Counted from the first letter of the stretch, positions 41,542 to 51,327 are shown. The stretch: 64,000 nucleotides of DNA from Pseudoruegeria aquimaris (GCF_900172235.1 NZ_FWFQ01000004.1:110926-174925); one strand, 5' to 3'. The notes: generated by a model from the sequence alone, not told the origin. A program made the numbers and translations.

Positions 41542-41559
41542 TGTGTGGATTCCCGCCAC
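41542..41559. promoter_or_regulatory. Secondary, degenerate operator copy
   Basis: TGTGTGGATTCCCGCCAC matches the core of the site at 41505-41530 at about 12 of 18 positions. Its centre is 33 bp (about three helical turns) away, so both sites face the same side of the DNA. Confidence 0.45.
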
Positions 41560-41748
41560 TCCGCGCCGCGGCGTTTCGGATCAAGGATGTAGAAGTCGCG
41601 GCAAGATATTGTAAATAAATGCAAAATCACCCCAGCGCGATGCCGGGCATCTTTTTCTTGAGTGGCCACTTCCCGGCGCGCTTGATGGCATCAGCGCCTT
41701 CCCCGTCCGGGGAGGGCTGCCACCAGGATATCTTTGGGAGGAAAAAAG

Positions 41749-42756
41749 ATGAAATTCCTGACTGCCGCCGCCGCTGCCGTGGCGCTGAGCTTCTCCGCCG
41801 GCGCCGTCGCCGCGTCCGACGCCTGCGATGACGGCGAGATCGTCGTCAAGTTCGCCCATGTGACGAACACCGACAAGCACCCCAAGGGCATCGCCGCTTC
41901 CCTGCTGGAGCAGCGCGTGAACGAGGAAATGAACGGCAAGATGTGCATGGAGGTCTTCCCGAACTCCACGCTCTATGACGACAACAAGGTGCTCGAAGCC
42001 ATGCTTCAGGGCGACGTCCAGCTTGCCGCGCCCTCGCTGTCGAAGTTCGAGAAATTCACCAAGCAGTTCCGCATCTTCGATCTGCCGTTCATGTTCAAGA
42101 ACGTCGCCGCCGTGGATGCCTTCCAGGCCTCCGAGGCCGGCCAGGCCATGAAGGACTCCATGCAGCGCCGCGGCCTGCAGGGGCTGGCCTTCTGGCACAA
42201 CGGCATGAAGCAGATGAGCGCCAACAAGCCGCTGATCTCGCCCTCCGACGCCGCCGGCCTGAAGTTCCGCGTGCAGTCCTCCGACGTGCTCGTGGCGCAG
42301 ATGGAAGCCATCGGCGGCAGCCCGCAGAAAATGGCCTTCTCCGAAGTCTACGGCGCGCTGCAGCAGGGCGTGGTGGACGGCCAGGAGAACACCTGGTCCA
42401 ACATCTACGGCAAGAAGTTCTTCGAGGTGCAGGACGGCATCACCGAAACCAACCACGGCATCATCGACTACCTCGTGGTGACGAGCGTGGACTGGCTGGA
42501 CAGCCTCGAGCCCGACGTGCGTGACCAGTTCCTGACCATCCTCGCCGAGGTCACCGAGGTGCGCAACGCCGAGGCCACCAAGGTCAACATGCAGGCCCGC
42601 CAGGCCATCATCGACGCCGGCGGCGTGGTGCGTGAACTGACCCCGGAACAGCGCCAGGAGTGGGTCGACGCGATGAAACCCGTCTGGGAGAAATTCGCCG
42701 CCGACGTGGGCCAGGAAAACATCGACGCCGCACAGGCGATCAACGCCGGCATGTAA
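41749..42756 (+). CDS. dctP: TRAP transporter solute-binding protein DctP
   Basis: Periplasmic receptor of a TRAP transporter; 335 residues with a Sec signal peptide (MKFLTAAAAAVALSFSAGAV, cleavage near AVAA). The DctP family pattern is clear: KFAHVTNTDKHPKGIAA, the conserved arginine region GLKFRVQSSDVLVAQMEAIG that binds the substrate carboxylate, and GALQQGVVDGQENT. GGGAGG lies eight bases before the ATG. Expected substrates are C4-dicarboxylates, given the dctB/dctD-like genes upstream, but other organic acids are possible. Confidence 0.93.
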   Translation: MKFLTAAAAAVALSFSAGAVAASDACDDGEIVVKFAHVTNTDKHPKGIAASLLEQRVNEEMNGKMCMEVFPNSTLYDDNKVLEAMLQGDVQLAAPSLSKFEKFTKQFRIFDLPFMFKNVAAVDAFQASEAGQAMKDSMQRRGLQGLAFWHNGMKQMSANKPLISPSDAAGLKFRVQSSDVLVAQMEAIGGSPQKMAFSEVYGALQQGVVDGQENTWSNIYGKKFFEVQDGITETNHGIIDYLVVTSVDWLDSLEPDVRDQFLTILAEVTEVRNAEATKVNMQARQAIIDAGGVVRELTPEQRQEWVDAMKPVWEKFAADVGQENIDAAQAINAGM

Positions 42757-42849
42757 GCCCGGCGGGCCCGGGCGCGCCTGCGCCCGGGCCACTCGCAGCC
42801 GCATGAGGGGCGGCTGCCAACCATCTTGAAAACAAGGGGAAATAGGGAC

Positions 42850-43521
42850 ATGCACCGGCATGCAAGCGAAAGCTTCATGGACCGGATCGAGGAGACCTTG
42901 ATCGCGGTTCTGCTGGGCCTGATGACGGCGATTACCTTCGCCAACGTCGTTGCCCGCTATCTGTTCAACTCCAACATTCTCTGGGCGCTCGAGCTGACGG
43001 TCTTCCTGTTCGGCTGGCTGGTGCTGCTGGGGGCCTCCTACGCCGTCAAGAAGGGCTCGCACCTGGGGGTGGACGCGATCATCAACATGGTCTCGGAGCC
43101 GGCGCGCCGCCTGCTGGCGCTGATCGCCGCCGCCATCTGCATCACCTATGCCTTCCTGCTGCTGAAGGGCGGCTGGGATTACTGGGCCAACTTCGCCAAC
43201 CTGCCCGGCACCGAGGGCCGCTGGTTCCCGCTCGGCTTCGAAGACAAGTTCCGCGGCAAGGGCTGGTACGAGGTGAACGACATTCCCATGCCCGAGGTGC
43301 TGCGCTGGATGGAAGGCGCCTTCAACGAGGGCGAGGAATACGAGAAGATCCCGCGGCTCATTCCCTATGCCGTGATGCCGCTGTCCATGGCGCTGCTGCT
43401 CTACCGCTTCTGCCAGGCCTTCTGGCAGGTCTGGACGGGCAGGATCGACCGGCTCGTGGCGAGCCATGAAGTGGAAGACGAACTCGAAGAGGTTCGCGAG
43501 CAGCTCGGGGAGCAAAACTGA
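42850..43521 (+). CDS. dctQ: TRAP transporter small membrane subunit DctQ
   Basis: Four-helix membrane subunit that works with DctM; 223 residues. Helix 1 (TLIAVLLGLMTAITFANVVA) and the RYLFNSNILWALELTVFLFG segment are typical, followed by GASYAVKKGSHLGVD. A longer hydrophilic loop between helices 3 and 4 (LPGTEGRWFPLGFEDKFRGK onward, about residues 116-175) is an expansion compared with short DctQ proteins. The stop overlaps the dctM start (TGATG). Confidence 0.9.
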   Translation: MHRHASESFMDRIEETLIAVLLGLMTAITFANVVARYLFNSNILWALELTVFLFGWLVLLGASYAVKKGSHLGVDAIINMVSEPARRLLALIAAAICITYAFLLLKGGWDYWANFANLPGTEGRWFPLGFEDKFRGKGWYEVNDIPMPEVLRWMEGAFNEGEEYEKIPRLIPYAVMPLSMALLLYRFCQAFWQVWTGRIDRLVASHEVEDELEEVREQLGEQN

Positions 43522-44897
43522 TGGAAGTCGTTCTGCTGTTTGTCATGGTGATCGGGCTGTTGCTGATCGGCGTCCCGATTGCCGTATCGCTGGGGTTCAG
43601 CTCCATCCTGTTCCTGCTCTGGTTCTCCGAATCCTCGATGGCCTCGGTCGCCCAGACGCTGTTCTCCGCCTTCGAAGGGCATTTCACGCTGCTGGCGATC
43701 CCCTTCTTCATCCTCGCCTCCTCCTTCATGACGACGGGCGGCGTGGCGCGGCGGATCATCCGCTTCTCCATCGCCTGCGTCGGGCACTTCCCCGGCGGGC
43801 TCGCCATCGCCGGCGTCTTCGCCTGCATGCTCTTCGCCGCGCTCTCCGGCTCCTCGCCGGCCACCGTGGTGGCCATCGGCTCCATCGTGATCGCCGGGAT
43901 GCGCCAGGTGGGCTATTCGAAGGAATTCGCGGCGGGCGTGATCTGCAACGCCGGCACCCTCGGCATCCTGATCCCGCCCTCCATCGTGATGGTGGTCTAT
44001 GCCGCCGCGGTGGAGGTCTCCGTCGGGCGCATGTTCCTGGCCGGCGTGATCCCGGGCCTGCTGGCCGGCTTCATGCTGATGGTCGCCATCTACGTCATGG
44101 CGCGGGTCAAGAACCTGCCCAAGGGCGAATGGCAGGGCTGGGGCGAGATCTTCCGCTCCGGTCGCGAAGCCGGCTGGGGGCTGTTCCTGATCGTGATCAT
44201 CCTGGGCGGCATCTACGGGGGCATCTTCACCCCCACCGAAGCCGCCGCCGTGGCCGCCGTCTACGCCTTCCTGATCGCGAGCTTCGTCTACCGCGACATG
44301 GGCCCGCTGGCCGCGGGCGAGGGCACGGAGCGCTCCAGCCTGCTCAAGAAGCCCTGGGCGCTGGTGACGGCCTTCTTCCACGCCGACATGAAGCACACGC
44401 TCTTCGAGGCGGGCAAGCTCACCGTGACGCTGCTCTTTGTGATCGCCAACGCGCTGATCCTGAAGCACGTGCTGACCGACGAGCAGGTGCCGCAGCAGAT
44501 CGCCGGCGCCATGCTCTCGGCGGGCTTCGGGCCGGTGATGTTCCTGATCGTGGTGAACGTGATCCTGCTGATCGGCGGCCAGTTCATGGAGCCCTCGGGC
44601 CTCTTGGTGATCGTCGCGCCGCTGGTGTTCCCGATCGCCATCGAACTGGGGATCGATCCGATCCACCTCGGGATCATCATGGTGGTGAACATGGAGATCG
44701 GGATGATCACGCCGCCGGTGGGGCTCAACCTCTTCGTCACCTCCGGCGTGGCCGGGATGCCGATGATGGCGGTGGTGCGCGCCGCGCTTCCCTTCCTCGC
44801 GGTGCTCTTCGTCTTCCTGATCATGGTCACCTACATCCCGTGGCTTTCGACCTTCCTGCCCAACACCTTCATGGGGCCGGAGATCATAACGAACTAG
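43521..44897 (+). CDS. dctM: TRAP transporter large permease DctM
   Basis: Sodium-coupled permease of the TRAP system; 458 residues and about 12 membrane helices. Conserved segments include FALSGSSPATVVAIGSIV-like sequence, the AGVICNAGTLGILIPPSIVM hairpin and the later GMITPPVGLNLFV hairpin that forms the transport site. It contains a soluble-looking loop (about residues 255-300) between the halves. Coupled to dctQ and followed by a strong terminator. Confidence 0.94.
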   Translation: MEVVLLFVMVIGLLLIGVPIAVSLGFSSILFLLWFSESSMASVAQTLFSAFEGHFTLLAIPFFILASSFMTTGGVARRIIRFSIACVGHFPGGLAIAGVFACMLFAALSGSSPATVVAIGSIVIAGMRQVGYSKEFAAGVICNAGTLGILIPPSIVMVVYAAAVEVSVGRMFLAGVIPGLLAGFMLMVAIYVMARVKNLPKGEWQGWGEIFRSGREAGWGLFLIVIILGGIYGGIFTPTEAAAVAAVYAFLIASFVYRDMGPLAAGEGTERSSLLKKPWALVTAFFHADMKHTLFEAGKLTVTLLFVIANALILKHVLTDEQVPQQIAGAMLSAGFGPVMFLIVVNVILLIGGQFMEPSGLLVIVAPLVFPIAIELGIDPIHLGIIMVVNMEIGMITPPVGLNLFVTSGVAGMPMMAVVRAALPFLAVLFVFLIMVTYIPWLSTFLPNTFMGPEIITN

Positions 44898-44920
44898 GCA
44901 CCTGCCACGCGCCGAACGCG

Positions 44921-44948
44921 AAAGGCGGGCCCTGCGGCCCGCCTTTTT
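44921..44948 (+). terminator. Rho-independent terminator after dctPQM
   Basis: GGCGGGCC and GGCCCGCC arms around CTGC, preceded by AAA and followed by T5. Confidence 0.9.
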
Positions 44949-44981
44949 GATTCCGGCTCATTCTGGGCGCTGCCGCCCCAC

Positions 44982-45010
44982 TTTGTTCTGAAAATATCCC
45001 CGCCGGAGGC
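44982..45010 (-). repeat. Dispersed intergenic repeat, class B copy 2
   Basis: On the minus strand it reads GCCTCCGGCGGGGATATTTT and then CAGAACAAA. It is close to the copies at 5854 and 49484 and lies 3' of tpiA and dctM. Confidence 0.6.
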
Positions 45011-45047
45011 CGCTTCCCGCGTGAAACGGGGGAAGCGTTCAGCGGGC

Positions 45048-45797
45048 TCAGGCCGCGGCCAGCGCCGAGATGATGGCGCCGAAATCCGCCGCCTTCAGCG
45101 AAGCGCCGCCCACGAGCGCACCGTCGACGTTCTCCACGGCGAAGATCTCGGCCGCGTTGGAGGGCTTCACCGAGCCGCCGTAGAGCAGGCGCACGGCGCT
45201 GCCGGCGGTCTCGCCGAAGCGCTGCACCAGGGCTTCGCGCAGGAAATCATGCACCTCGGCGATCTGGGGGATCGTCGGCACTTTCCCGGTGCCGATGGCC
45301 CAGACGGGCTCGTAGGCGACCACGAGCCGCGAGCCCGTGGCGCCGTTGGGCACGGAGCCTTCGAGCTGGGCGCCGATGACGGCGAGGGTCCGCCCCGCCT
45401 CGCGCTCGGCCTCGGTTTCGCCGATGCAGACGACGGCCGTCAGCCCGGCCGCCCAGGCGGCGGCTGTCTTGGCGCGCACGTCGGCGTCGGTTTCGCCGTG
45501 ATCGGTGCGGCGTTCGGAATGGCCGAGGATCACGTGGCTGGCGCCGGCGTCCGCCAGCATGGCGGCCGAGACATCGCCCGTGTGCGCGCCGGAGTCGGCG
45601 GCGTGGCAGTCCTGGCCGCCGGTGGCGATGGGGCTGCCGGCGCAGGTGGCGCTCATGCGGTGCAGCAGCGTGGCCGGCGGGCAAAGCAGCACGTCGACCG
45701 CCTCACCGGGCAGGGCGGCCTTCAGGGCCTCGACCTCCGCCAGCGACGCGCCGGTTCCGTTCATTTTCCAATTGCCTGCCGCAAGTTTGCGCCGCAT
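45048..45797 (-). CDS. tpiA: Triosephosphate isomerase
   Basis: Glycolytic/gluconeogenic TIM-barrel enzyme interconverting dihydroxyacetone phosphate and glyceraldehyde 3-phosphate; 249 residues. The active-site Lys (AGNWKMNG), His (VILGHSERR), Glu ([14 protein letters not shown]) and the mobile phosphate loop are all present. The ATG at 45797 is preceded by GGAGGGCAGCCC; an upstream in-frame start lacks a ribosome-binding site. Monocistronic. Confidence 0.96.
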   Translation of the reverse strand: MRRKLAAGNWKMNGTGASLAEVEALKAALPGEAVDVLLCPPATLLHRMSATCAGSPIATGGQDCHAADSGAHTGDVSAAMLADAGASHVILGHSERRTDHGETDADVRAKTAAAWAAGLTAVVCIGETEAEREAGRTLAVIGAQLEGSVPNGATGSRLVVAYEPVWAIGTGKVPTIPQIAEVHDFLREALVQRFGETAGSAVRLLYGGSVKPSNAAEIFAVENVDGALVGGASLKAADFGAIISALAAA

Positions 45798-45860
45798 GGG
45801 CTGCCCTCCGCTGATGCTCAAATCTCTTTCGCGGGGAGCATGGCCATCAGCGGCGCAACG

Positions 45861-46247
45861 TCAAGCCGAACCTGCGCCGCGTTCCGCGCTGAGTTCGGAA
45901 ACATCCTTGAACTTGATCGATTCCCCGCAGCCGCAGGCGTCGGCCACGTTGGGGTTGCGGAACTTGAACCCGGATTCGAGCAGGGAGACCTCGTAGTCGA
46001 TCTCGGTGCCGAAAAGGAACATCTGCGCCATCGGGGCGATCATCACCCGCGCGCCGTCCTGTTCCACCACCTCGTCCATCGGGTCCACGGTGTCCACGTA
46101 TTCCATGGTGTATTCCATGCCCGCGCAGCCGCCCTTCTTGACGCCGATGCGCAGGCCCTGCGATCCGTCCTTCTCCATCAGCCGGGAGATCTGTTTCACC
46201 GCTGCCGGTGTCATGGTGACGGCCTGTTTGCCGGGAATGCCGAACAT
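45861..46247 (-). CDS. HesB/IscA-family iron-sulfur assembly protein
   Basis: 128-residue A-type carrier protein that passes iron-sulfur clusters to target enzymes. The three conserved cysteines occur in KKGGCAGMEY and ADACGCGES. Length and motifs fit IscA/SufA/ErpA; I cannot tell which. ATG 46247 is preceded by AGGTGG at a good distance; a GTG four codons earlier is less likely. It stands alone between tpiA and the DUF3307 gene; sufT is 1.6 kb away. Confidence 0.92.
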   Translation of the reverse strand: MFGIPGKQAVTMTPAAVKQISRLMEKDGSQGLRIGVKKGGCAGMEYTMEYVDTVDPMDEVVEQDGARVMIAPMAQMFLFGTEIDYEVSLLESGFKFRNPNVADACGCGESIKFKDVSELSAERGAGSA

Positions 46248-46282
46248 GGAAATTTCCACCTGTTTCGCTCTGTCTTTCCTAT

Positions 46283-47005
46283 CTAGGGCAGCAGCGCCCC
46301 GATCTCAAGCGGCGGCAGCAGATCCAGAAGCCCGCCGGTGGCCAGCGCCAGCACCAGCGCCCAGCCGAAACTCGCCAGCGTGCCGATGATCACGTATTCG
46401 CTGGCCTTGCGGTCCGCGGCGACGGTCGAGAACCGCAGGATGGATTTCGCCCCGATCAGCAGCGCGATGGAGCCAAGCTGCCCCGTGAGCACCAGGATGA
46501 AGATCAGCCCGCGCTCCAGCAGCCCGATGATCCGCCCCGCGCCGGGCAGCCCGTCGTCGGGCACCGCCGCGAGATAGGGCGCACAGAGCAGGCCCACCAC
46601 GTAGCCGCCCACGACGATCGAGAGAATCGCCCCGCAGGCCAGGGCCATCAGACTCAGCACCTGTTCCGGCGTGTCGGCCCAGATGCCCGTGGCCCAGAGA
46701 TCGGGCGCCAGCCTTGTGGCGATCACCAGCGTGGCCAGGTGGGCGGCCTGGTCCAGCGTGAAGGTGCGCAGGCCCTGCCGCGGCAGGCGCACCTTGACGA
46801 AATCGATCAGCAGATGGGCCAGCGCAACGGCGATCACGGTGGGATGGGCCAGCTGCCCGGTGGCCACCAGCGTGCAGATCAGCACGAGTGCGGCGTGCAT
46901 CATCAGCACGTCGATGCGCCGTTTGTGGCGCACCATCCAGCCGGATTGCAGCAGGAAATCCGCCACGAGATGTCCGAGCAGAAGAGCGAGGAAGGTGGCC
47001 GTCAT
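46283..47005 (-). CDS. DUF3307 integral membrane protein
   Basis: 240-residue membrane protein with about six predicted helices. The N-terminus (LALLLGHLVADFLLQSGWMV, then HKRR) and HPTVIAVALAHLLIDFVKVR show the conserved His/Asp pattern of the DUF3307 family. Function is unknown. It is transcribed in the same direction as the SatD-like gene upstream, with two 18-bp palindromes in the 139-bp gap. DUF3307 and SatD genes commonly occur together, which suggests a regulated pair. Confidence 0.85.
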   Translation of the reverse strand: MTATFLALLLGHLVADFLLQSGWMVRHKRRIDVLMMHAALVLICTLVATGQLAHPTVIAVALAHLLIDFVKVRLPRQGLRTFTLDQAAHLATLVIATRLAPDLWATGIWADTPEQVLSLMALACGAILSIVVGGYVVGLLCAPYLAAVPDDGLPGAGRIIGLLERGLIFILVLTGQLGSIALLIGAKSILRFSTVAADRKASEYVIIGTLASFGWALVLALATGGLLDLLPPLEIGALLP

Positions 47006-47098
47006 CCGACGTGTCCCCGAGTTGGGCGCGGGGCGCGACCCGACGTGATTGCACCCGTGGGAAGCGCTCCAAGGTGGTCGCTTCTTGCGTCGGAAAAA

Positions 47099-47116
47099 AC
47101 AACCGATTTGGGTTGT
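47099..47116. promoter_or_regulatory. Palindromic operator candidate 1 (SatD/DUF3307 gap)
   Basis: ACAACC-GATTTG-GGTTGT has perfect 6-bp arms. A second copy lies at 47128-47145, 29 bp centre to centre, both upstream of the DUF3307 gene. Confidence 0.6.
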
Positions 47117-47127
47117 AATTCTGAAAT

Positions 47128-47145
47128 ACAGCCGAATATGGTTGT
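47128..47145. promoter_or_regulatory. Palindromic operator candidate 2 (SatD/DUF3307 gap)
   Basis: ACAGCC-GAATAT-GGTTGT has one mismatch in the arms. It abuts the stop codon of the SatD-like gene. Confidence 0.55.
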
Positions 47146-47774
47146 CATGCACCGGTCTCCGGGGCTTCGAAGGCCTCAAGCGCGGCAAGCAGGCTGTCCG
47201 CATGGACCGCGCGCAGGGTTTTCTGCACGTTCTGCTGCGTTTGCCCGAGGGCATGGGCCAGTTCGTCCTGCGTGGGCGCCTCCGGGGCGAGCGCGGCCGT
47301 CAACACCCGCGCCTGCGCCGCCGTCCAGCCGCGCGCCAGCGCGTCGGCCAGCAGGAAGGCGGCCTGCGCGCCCGGTTGCACCGCTCCGGACAGCCCCAAG
47401 GCCTGCCGGCGTGCGAAGGCTTCGAGCCCACGGCCCGAGGCGATGAACGCGGGGCCTGCGGCGGCGGCGAGATCGCCGGAGGCGGGCAGGGTGCCGTCGC
47501 CGATGCCCGCGGAAATCCGCGTGGAAAGCCCGAGATCGGCCGCGCGCAGGGCGGCGCGCAGGCAGAGGCTCGCGCGCAGGGCAAGGGCGGGGCGCATCAG
47601 CACCATCTGCCAGCCATCCCCGCGCGCCCGGGTGAAACGGGTGGGGCTGCCCTGCCAGCCGGCAACGGACTGGGCTGCCTCGGACAGCACGCCCATGGCC
47701 GCATCCACCACATTCGGCGGGTGGTCGGTCGAACGGATCAGATCGCCCGTCAGAACGGCAATGGGATCAGGCAA
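47145..47774 (-). CDS. SatD-like protein with C-terminal HTH
   Basis: 209-residue cytosolic protein. The N-terminus (IAVLTGDLIRSTD, then FTRARGDGWQMVLMRP) resembles the nucleotidyl-cyclase-like SatD fold. The last 60 residues (APTQDELAHALGQTQQNVQK) look like a winged helix-turn-helix. I chose TTG at 47774 because AGGAGG lies seven bases upstream; an earlier in-frame start has no such site. It probably controls itself and the DUF3307 gene through the adjacent palindromes. The assignment is moderate. Confidence 0.7.
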   Translation of the reverse strand: MPDPIAVLTGDLIRSTDHPPNVVDAAMGVLSEAAQSVAGWQGSPTRFTRARGDGWQMVLMRPALALRASLCLRAALRAADLGLSTRISAGIGDGTLPASGDLAAAAGPAFIASGRGLEAFARRQALGLSGAVQPGAQAAFLLADALARGWTAAQARVLTAALAPEAPTQDELAHALGQTQQNVQKTLRAVHADSLLAALEAFEAPETGA

Positions 47775-47831
47775 TTCAGGGCCTCCTGCTTTCGGCTCAG
47801 TCTCGCAAAAACAGGGGCTTACAGGCAAGCC

Positions 47832-48194
47832 TTACATGAAGCCGAGTTCGAGGCGCGCCTCGTCGCTCATCATTTCCATGCCCCAGGGCGGCTCCCAGGT
47901 GAGTTGCACGTTCACCTGCTTCACGCCGGGCAGCGGCTCCACCGCCTCGGCCACCCAGCCGGGCATCTCGCCGGCCACCGGGCAGCCCGGCGCGGTGAGG
48001 GTCATGATGATATCCACCTCGTTCTCGTCGTTGATCTCGATCGTGTAGACGAGGCCGAGATCGTAGATGTTGACCGGGATTTCCGGGTCGTAGACGGAAC
48101 GGCAGGCCTCCACCACCGCTTCATGCAGCGGGTGATCCGTGGAAGACGGTTTGATGAGGGGGGTGCCTTCGAGCTGTTCGCCGGTCTGGTTCAT
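47832..48194 (-). CDS. sufT: SUF-system assembly protein SufT (DUF59/MIP18 family)
   Basis: 120-residue protein of the MIP18/DUF59 family that helps mature iron-sulfur proteins. It shows the family core [20 protein letters not shown] and [16 protein letters not shown], whose cysteine is the conserved one, and the C-terminal [20 protein letters not shown]. It lies alone, upstream of the SatD-like gene by 57 bp; the main suf operon is not in this window. Related in role to the IscA-type protein 1.6 kb away. Confidence 0.92.
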   Translation of the reverse strand: MNQTGEQLEGTPLIKPSSTDHPLHEAVVEACRSVYDPEIPVNIYDLGLVYTIEINDENEVDIIMTLTAPGCPVAGEMPGWVAEAVEPLPGVKQVNVQLTWEPPWGMEMMSDEARLELGFM

Positions 48195-48345
48195 GTCTGT
48201 CTCGCTGGGAATATCCGACAAAAGATATAGGGAACCCGCAGCCGAAGGTAAAGGCGGCGCCGGCACGTGCGGCCCGCGCGAAGCGCCGCACCCGCGCGCG
48301 GCTGCACGATTGCAAAGCCCCGCGCGGCGGAGTATCGGGAGCGCC

Positions 48346-49473
48346 ATGACCAAGTTTTCCTTTGCCCTGCACAAGACCGATGGCGCCGCGCGCACCGGCG
48401 TGATCTCCACTCCGCGCGGCGAGATCCGCACGCCCGCCTTCATGCCCGTGGGCACGGCGGCCACGGTGAAGGCGATGATGCCCGAGAGCGTGCGCGCCAC
48501 CGGCGCCGACATCCTTCTCGGCAACACCTACCACCTGATGCTGCGCCCCACGGCGGAGCGGATCGACCGCCTCGGCGGCCTGCACCGGTTCATGAACTGG
48601 GAGCGCCCGATCCTCACCGATTCCGGCGGTTTCCAGGTGATGAGCCTGTCGGATCTGCGCAAGCTCACCGAAGAGGGGGTGACCTTCCGCTCCCACATCG
48701 ACGGCAGCAAGCATTTCCTCTCGCCCGAACGCTCGATGGAGATCCAGCGCCTGCTGGGCAGCGACATCGTGATGTGCTTCGACGAATGCCCGGCGCTGCC
48801 GGCGGACCGCAAGCGCATCGCGGAGTCGATGCGGCTGTCGATGCGGTGGGCGCAGCGCTCGCGCGACGCCTTCGGCGACCGCCCGGGCCATGCGCTCTTC
48901 GGCATCCAGCAGGGCGGGCTGGAACGCGACCTGCGCGAGGAAAGCGCGGAAGCGCTGAAGAGCATCGGTTTCGACGGCTACGCCATCGGCGGGCTGGCGG
49001 TGGGCGAAGGGCAGGAGGCGATGTTCGCCACGCTCGATTTCGCGCCCAGCCAGCTGCCGGAGGACAAGCCGCGCTACCTGATGGGCGTGGGCAAGCCCGA
49101 TGACATCGTGGGCGCGGTGAAGCGCGGCGTGGACATGATGGACTGCGTGCTGCCCTCACGCTCGGGCCGCACCGGCCAGGCCTGGACGCGGCGCGGGCAG
49201 GTCAACATCAAGAACGTGCGCCACCAGGACGATCCTCGCCCGCTGGACGCGGACTGCAGCTGCCCCACCTGCCGCAACTACTCGCGCGCCTATCTCCACC
49301 ACGTCTACCGCGCCAAGGAGATGATCTCGGGGATGCTGCTGACCTGGCACAACCTGCACTACTTCCAGGAGTTGATGCAGGGGATGCGCGATGCCATCGC
49401 CGCCGGGGAGTTCGCGCGCTTCGAGGCCGATTTCCATGCCCTGCGCGCCGAGGGTGACATCGAGCCTCTCTGA
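48346..49473 (+). CDS. tgt: Queuine tRNA-ribosyltransferase
   Basis: Exchanges guanine 34 for preQ1 in tRNAs with GUN anticodons, on the route to queuosine; 375 residues. The active-site region [16 protein letters not shown] and the catalytic [16 protein letters not shown] are present, and zinc ligands lie in [19 protein letters not shown]. The ATG at 48346 is preceded by GGGAGC; the frame is open upstream but is not conserved-looking. No other queuosine gene is adjacent. Confidence 0.96.
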   Translation: MTKFSFALHKTDGAARTGVISTPRGEIRTPAFMPVGTAATVKAMMPESVRATGADILLGNTYHLMLRPTAERIDRLGGLHRFMNWERPILTDSGGFQVMSLSDLRKLTEEGVTFRSHIDGSKHFLSPERSMEIQRLLGSDIVMCFDECPALPADRKRIAESMRLSMRWAQRSRDAFGDRPGHALFGIQQGGLERDLREESAEALKSIGFDGYAIGGLAVGEGQEAMFATLDFAPSQLPEDKPRYLMGVGKPDDIVGAVKRGVDMMDCVLPSRSGRTGQAWTRRGQVNIKNVRHQDDPRPLDADCSCPTCRNYSRAYLHHVYRAKEMISGMLLTWHNLHYFQELMQGMRDAIAAGEFARFEADFHALRAEGDIEPL

Positions 49474-49483
49474 AGGTTTTCCT

Positions 49484-49516
49484 GCCTCCGGCGGGGATAT
49501 TTTTCGTCAGAAGATG
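49484..49516 (+). repeat. Dispersed intergenic repeat, class B copy 3
   Basis: GCCTCCGGCGGGGATATTTT then TCGTCAGAAGATG, directly after the tgt stop and before the convergent DUF1638 gene. Confidence 0.6.
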
Positions 49517-49528
49517 GAGCGTCGGTCC

Positions 49529-50173
49529 TCAGGCGCGGGCGGCGAGGGCCGTGGCCAGATCGCCGTAGCCGGTGAAGCGGCGCTCGAACGCGAGGCCGAG
49601 CCGTTCGGCGCAGGCGGCCGCCTTCTCGGTGAGGGCGGGGTCCTCCGTCTGGGCCTGGTAGACGAGCTTGGTGTAGTTGCCGAAATACATGTCGCGCAGC
49701 TCGGGGTGGCGATCCAGCCCCATCGGCTTCCAGACGAAGGCGTCGAACTGGCGCACGAGGAAATCGGTCAGGTAGAAGGCGGAGAACTCGTCTTCGGCGA
49801 TCTCCGCGAAGCGCGCGTTGCCTTCGTAGAAGCTGTAGCAATGGGGGCCCTGCACCATCTGCACCCCCAGTTCGGCGCATTTGGCCTGCAGGAGCCCGCC
49901 GGTGCCGCAATCGGCGTAGACGACGAAGATCTCGTCGAAGTCCGCGCGGTGGCGGGCTACGGCCGCTTCCACCGCGCCGGGGATCTTCTCGGGCTGGATG
50001 TGGTAGATCGCCGGCAGGCAGGTGAGCACCATGTGATCCCAGCCGTTGGCCTCGATCAGGGCGAGGATCTCGCGTGCGAGCGCGCCGCAGGCCAGCAGCA
50101 GGATGCGGCCCTTCCGCGCGCCCGGCGCGAGCCCTTCGCGGGTGAGGATCTCGTCAGTCGGGGCGCCCGTCAT
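49529..50173 (-). CDS. DUF1638 protein linked to corrinoid metabolism
   Basis: 214-residue cytosolic protein of the DUF1638 family (ILLLACGALAREILALIEAN; VVYADCGTGGLLQAKCAEL; GPHCYSFYEGN). Conserved cysteines and GxG motifs suggest metal or cofactor binding, but no activity is established to my knowledge. The family often neighbours corrinoid methyltransferase genes, and here it follows the corrinoid protein gene with one small gene between. Its start overlaps that small gene by 20 bases. Confidence 0.85.
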   Translation of the reverse strand: MTGAPTDEILTREGLAPGARKGRILLLACGALAREILALIEANGWDHMVLTCLPAIYHIQPEKIPGAVEAAVARHRADFDEIFVVYADCGTGGLLQAKCAELGVQMVQGPHCYSFYEGNARFAEIAEDEFSAFYLTDFLVRQFDAFVWKPMGLDRHPELRDMYFGNYTKLVYQAQTEDPALTEKAAACAERLGLAFERRFTGYGDLATALAARA

Positions 50174-50375
50174 CGCCGTCCTTCCGGGCGAAGAGCAGCA
50201 GCCGGGCCAGCAGGGCCACGGCGAGGAGGCCGCCCGCCGGCGCCACGCTGCGCAGCTGGCCCGAGGTGCCGTAGGCGATGCCGACGGTGGCCAGGGCCGC
50301 GAGGATCACGATCGCCAGCAGCGCCGCGAAGCGGGCCGTGGTGCGGGGCGAGGAGGGGGGCTTTGTCTGCGTCAT
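50154..50375 (-). CDS. Small two-helix membrane protein
   Basis: 73-residue protein with two predicted membrane helices (FAALLAIVILAALATVGIAY and AGGLLAVALLARLLLFA) and a charged tail (RKDGDDGRPD). It is not assigned to a family. Its 3' end overlaps the DUF1638 start, so translation is probably coupled. The start at 50375 has only a weak ribosome-binding site (GGAGGGGGGC 14 bases or more upstream). A real but uncharacterised gene seems more likely than chance because of topology and overlap. Confidence 0.65.
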   Translation of the reverse strand: MTQTKPPSSPRTTARFAALLAIVILAALATVGIAYGTSGQLRSVAPAGGLLAVALLARLLLFARKDGDDGRPD

Positions 50376-50435
50376 GCATCACAGATGGGGGTGGAAGCGG
50401 GCGCTGCCAAGGCCGCGCCCGCGCCGCCTGCGGGC

Positions 50436-51140
<705 letters not shown>

Positions 51141-51327
51141 GTCATGCACTCCAATTGCTGGCCGAGAGCCCATCTGCTGCCACACCATGCGCAAATTCGC
51201 GTTTGCCAACTTGGCAAATAGCGACATGGGCGCCTTCGCTACCGACGCGCGCAGGCGTCGGGAGCCGGTGGACACAGGGGGCGCGGGGCCCTTTAAAATG
51301 TTCTGCTTTCGTTCTATCCTGCCCCGC

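Noticed and set aside
41560..41748. A sigma54 (-24/-12) promoter before dctP
   Set aside because: No GG-N10-GC arrangement with surrounding consensus was found, in line with the missing GAFTGA loop.
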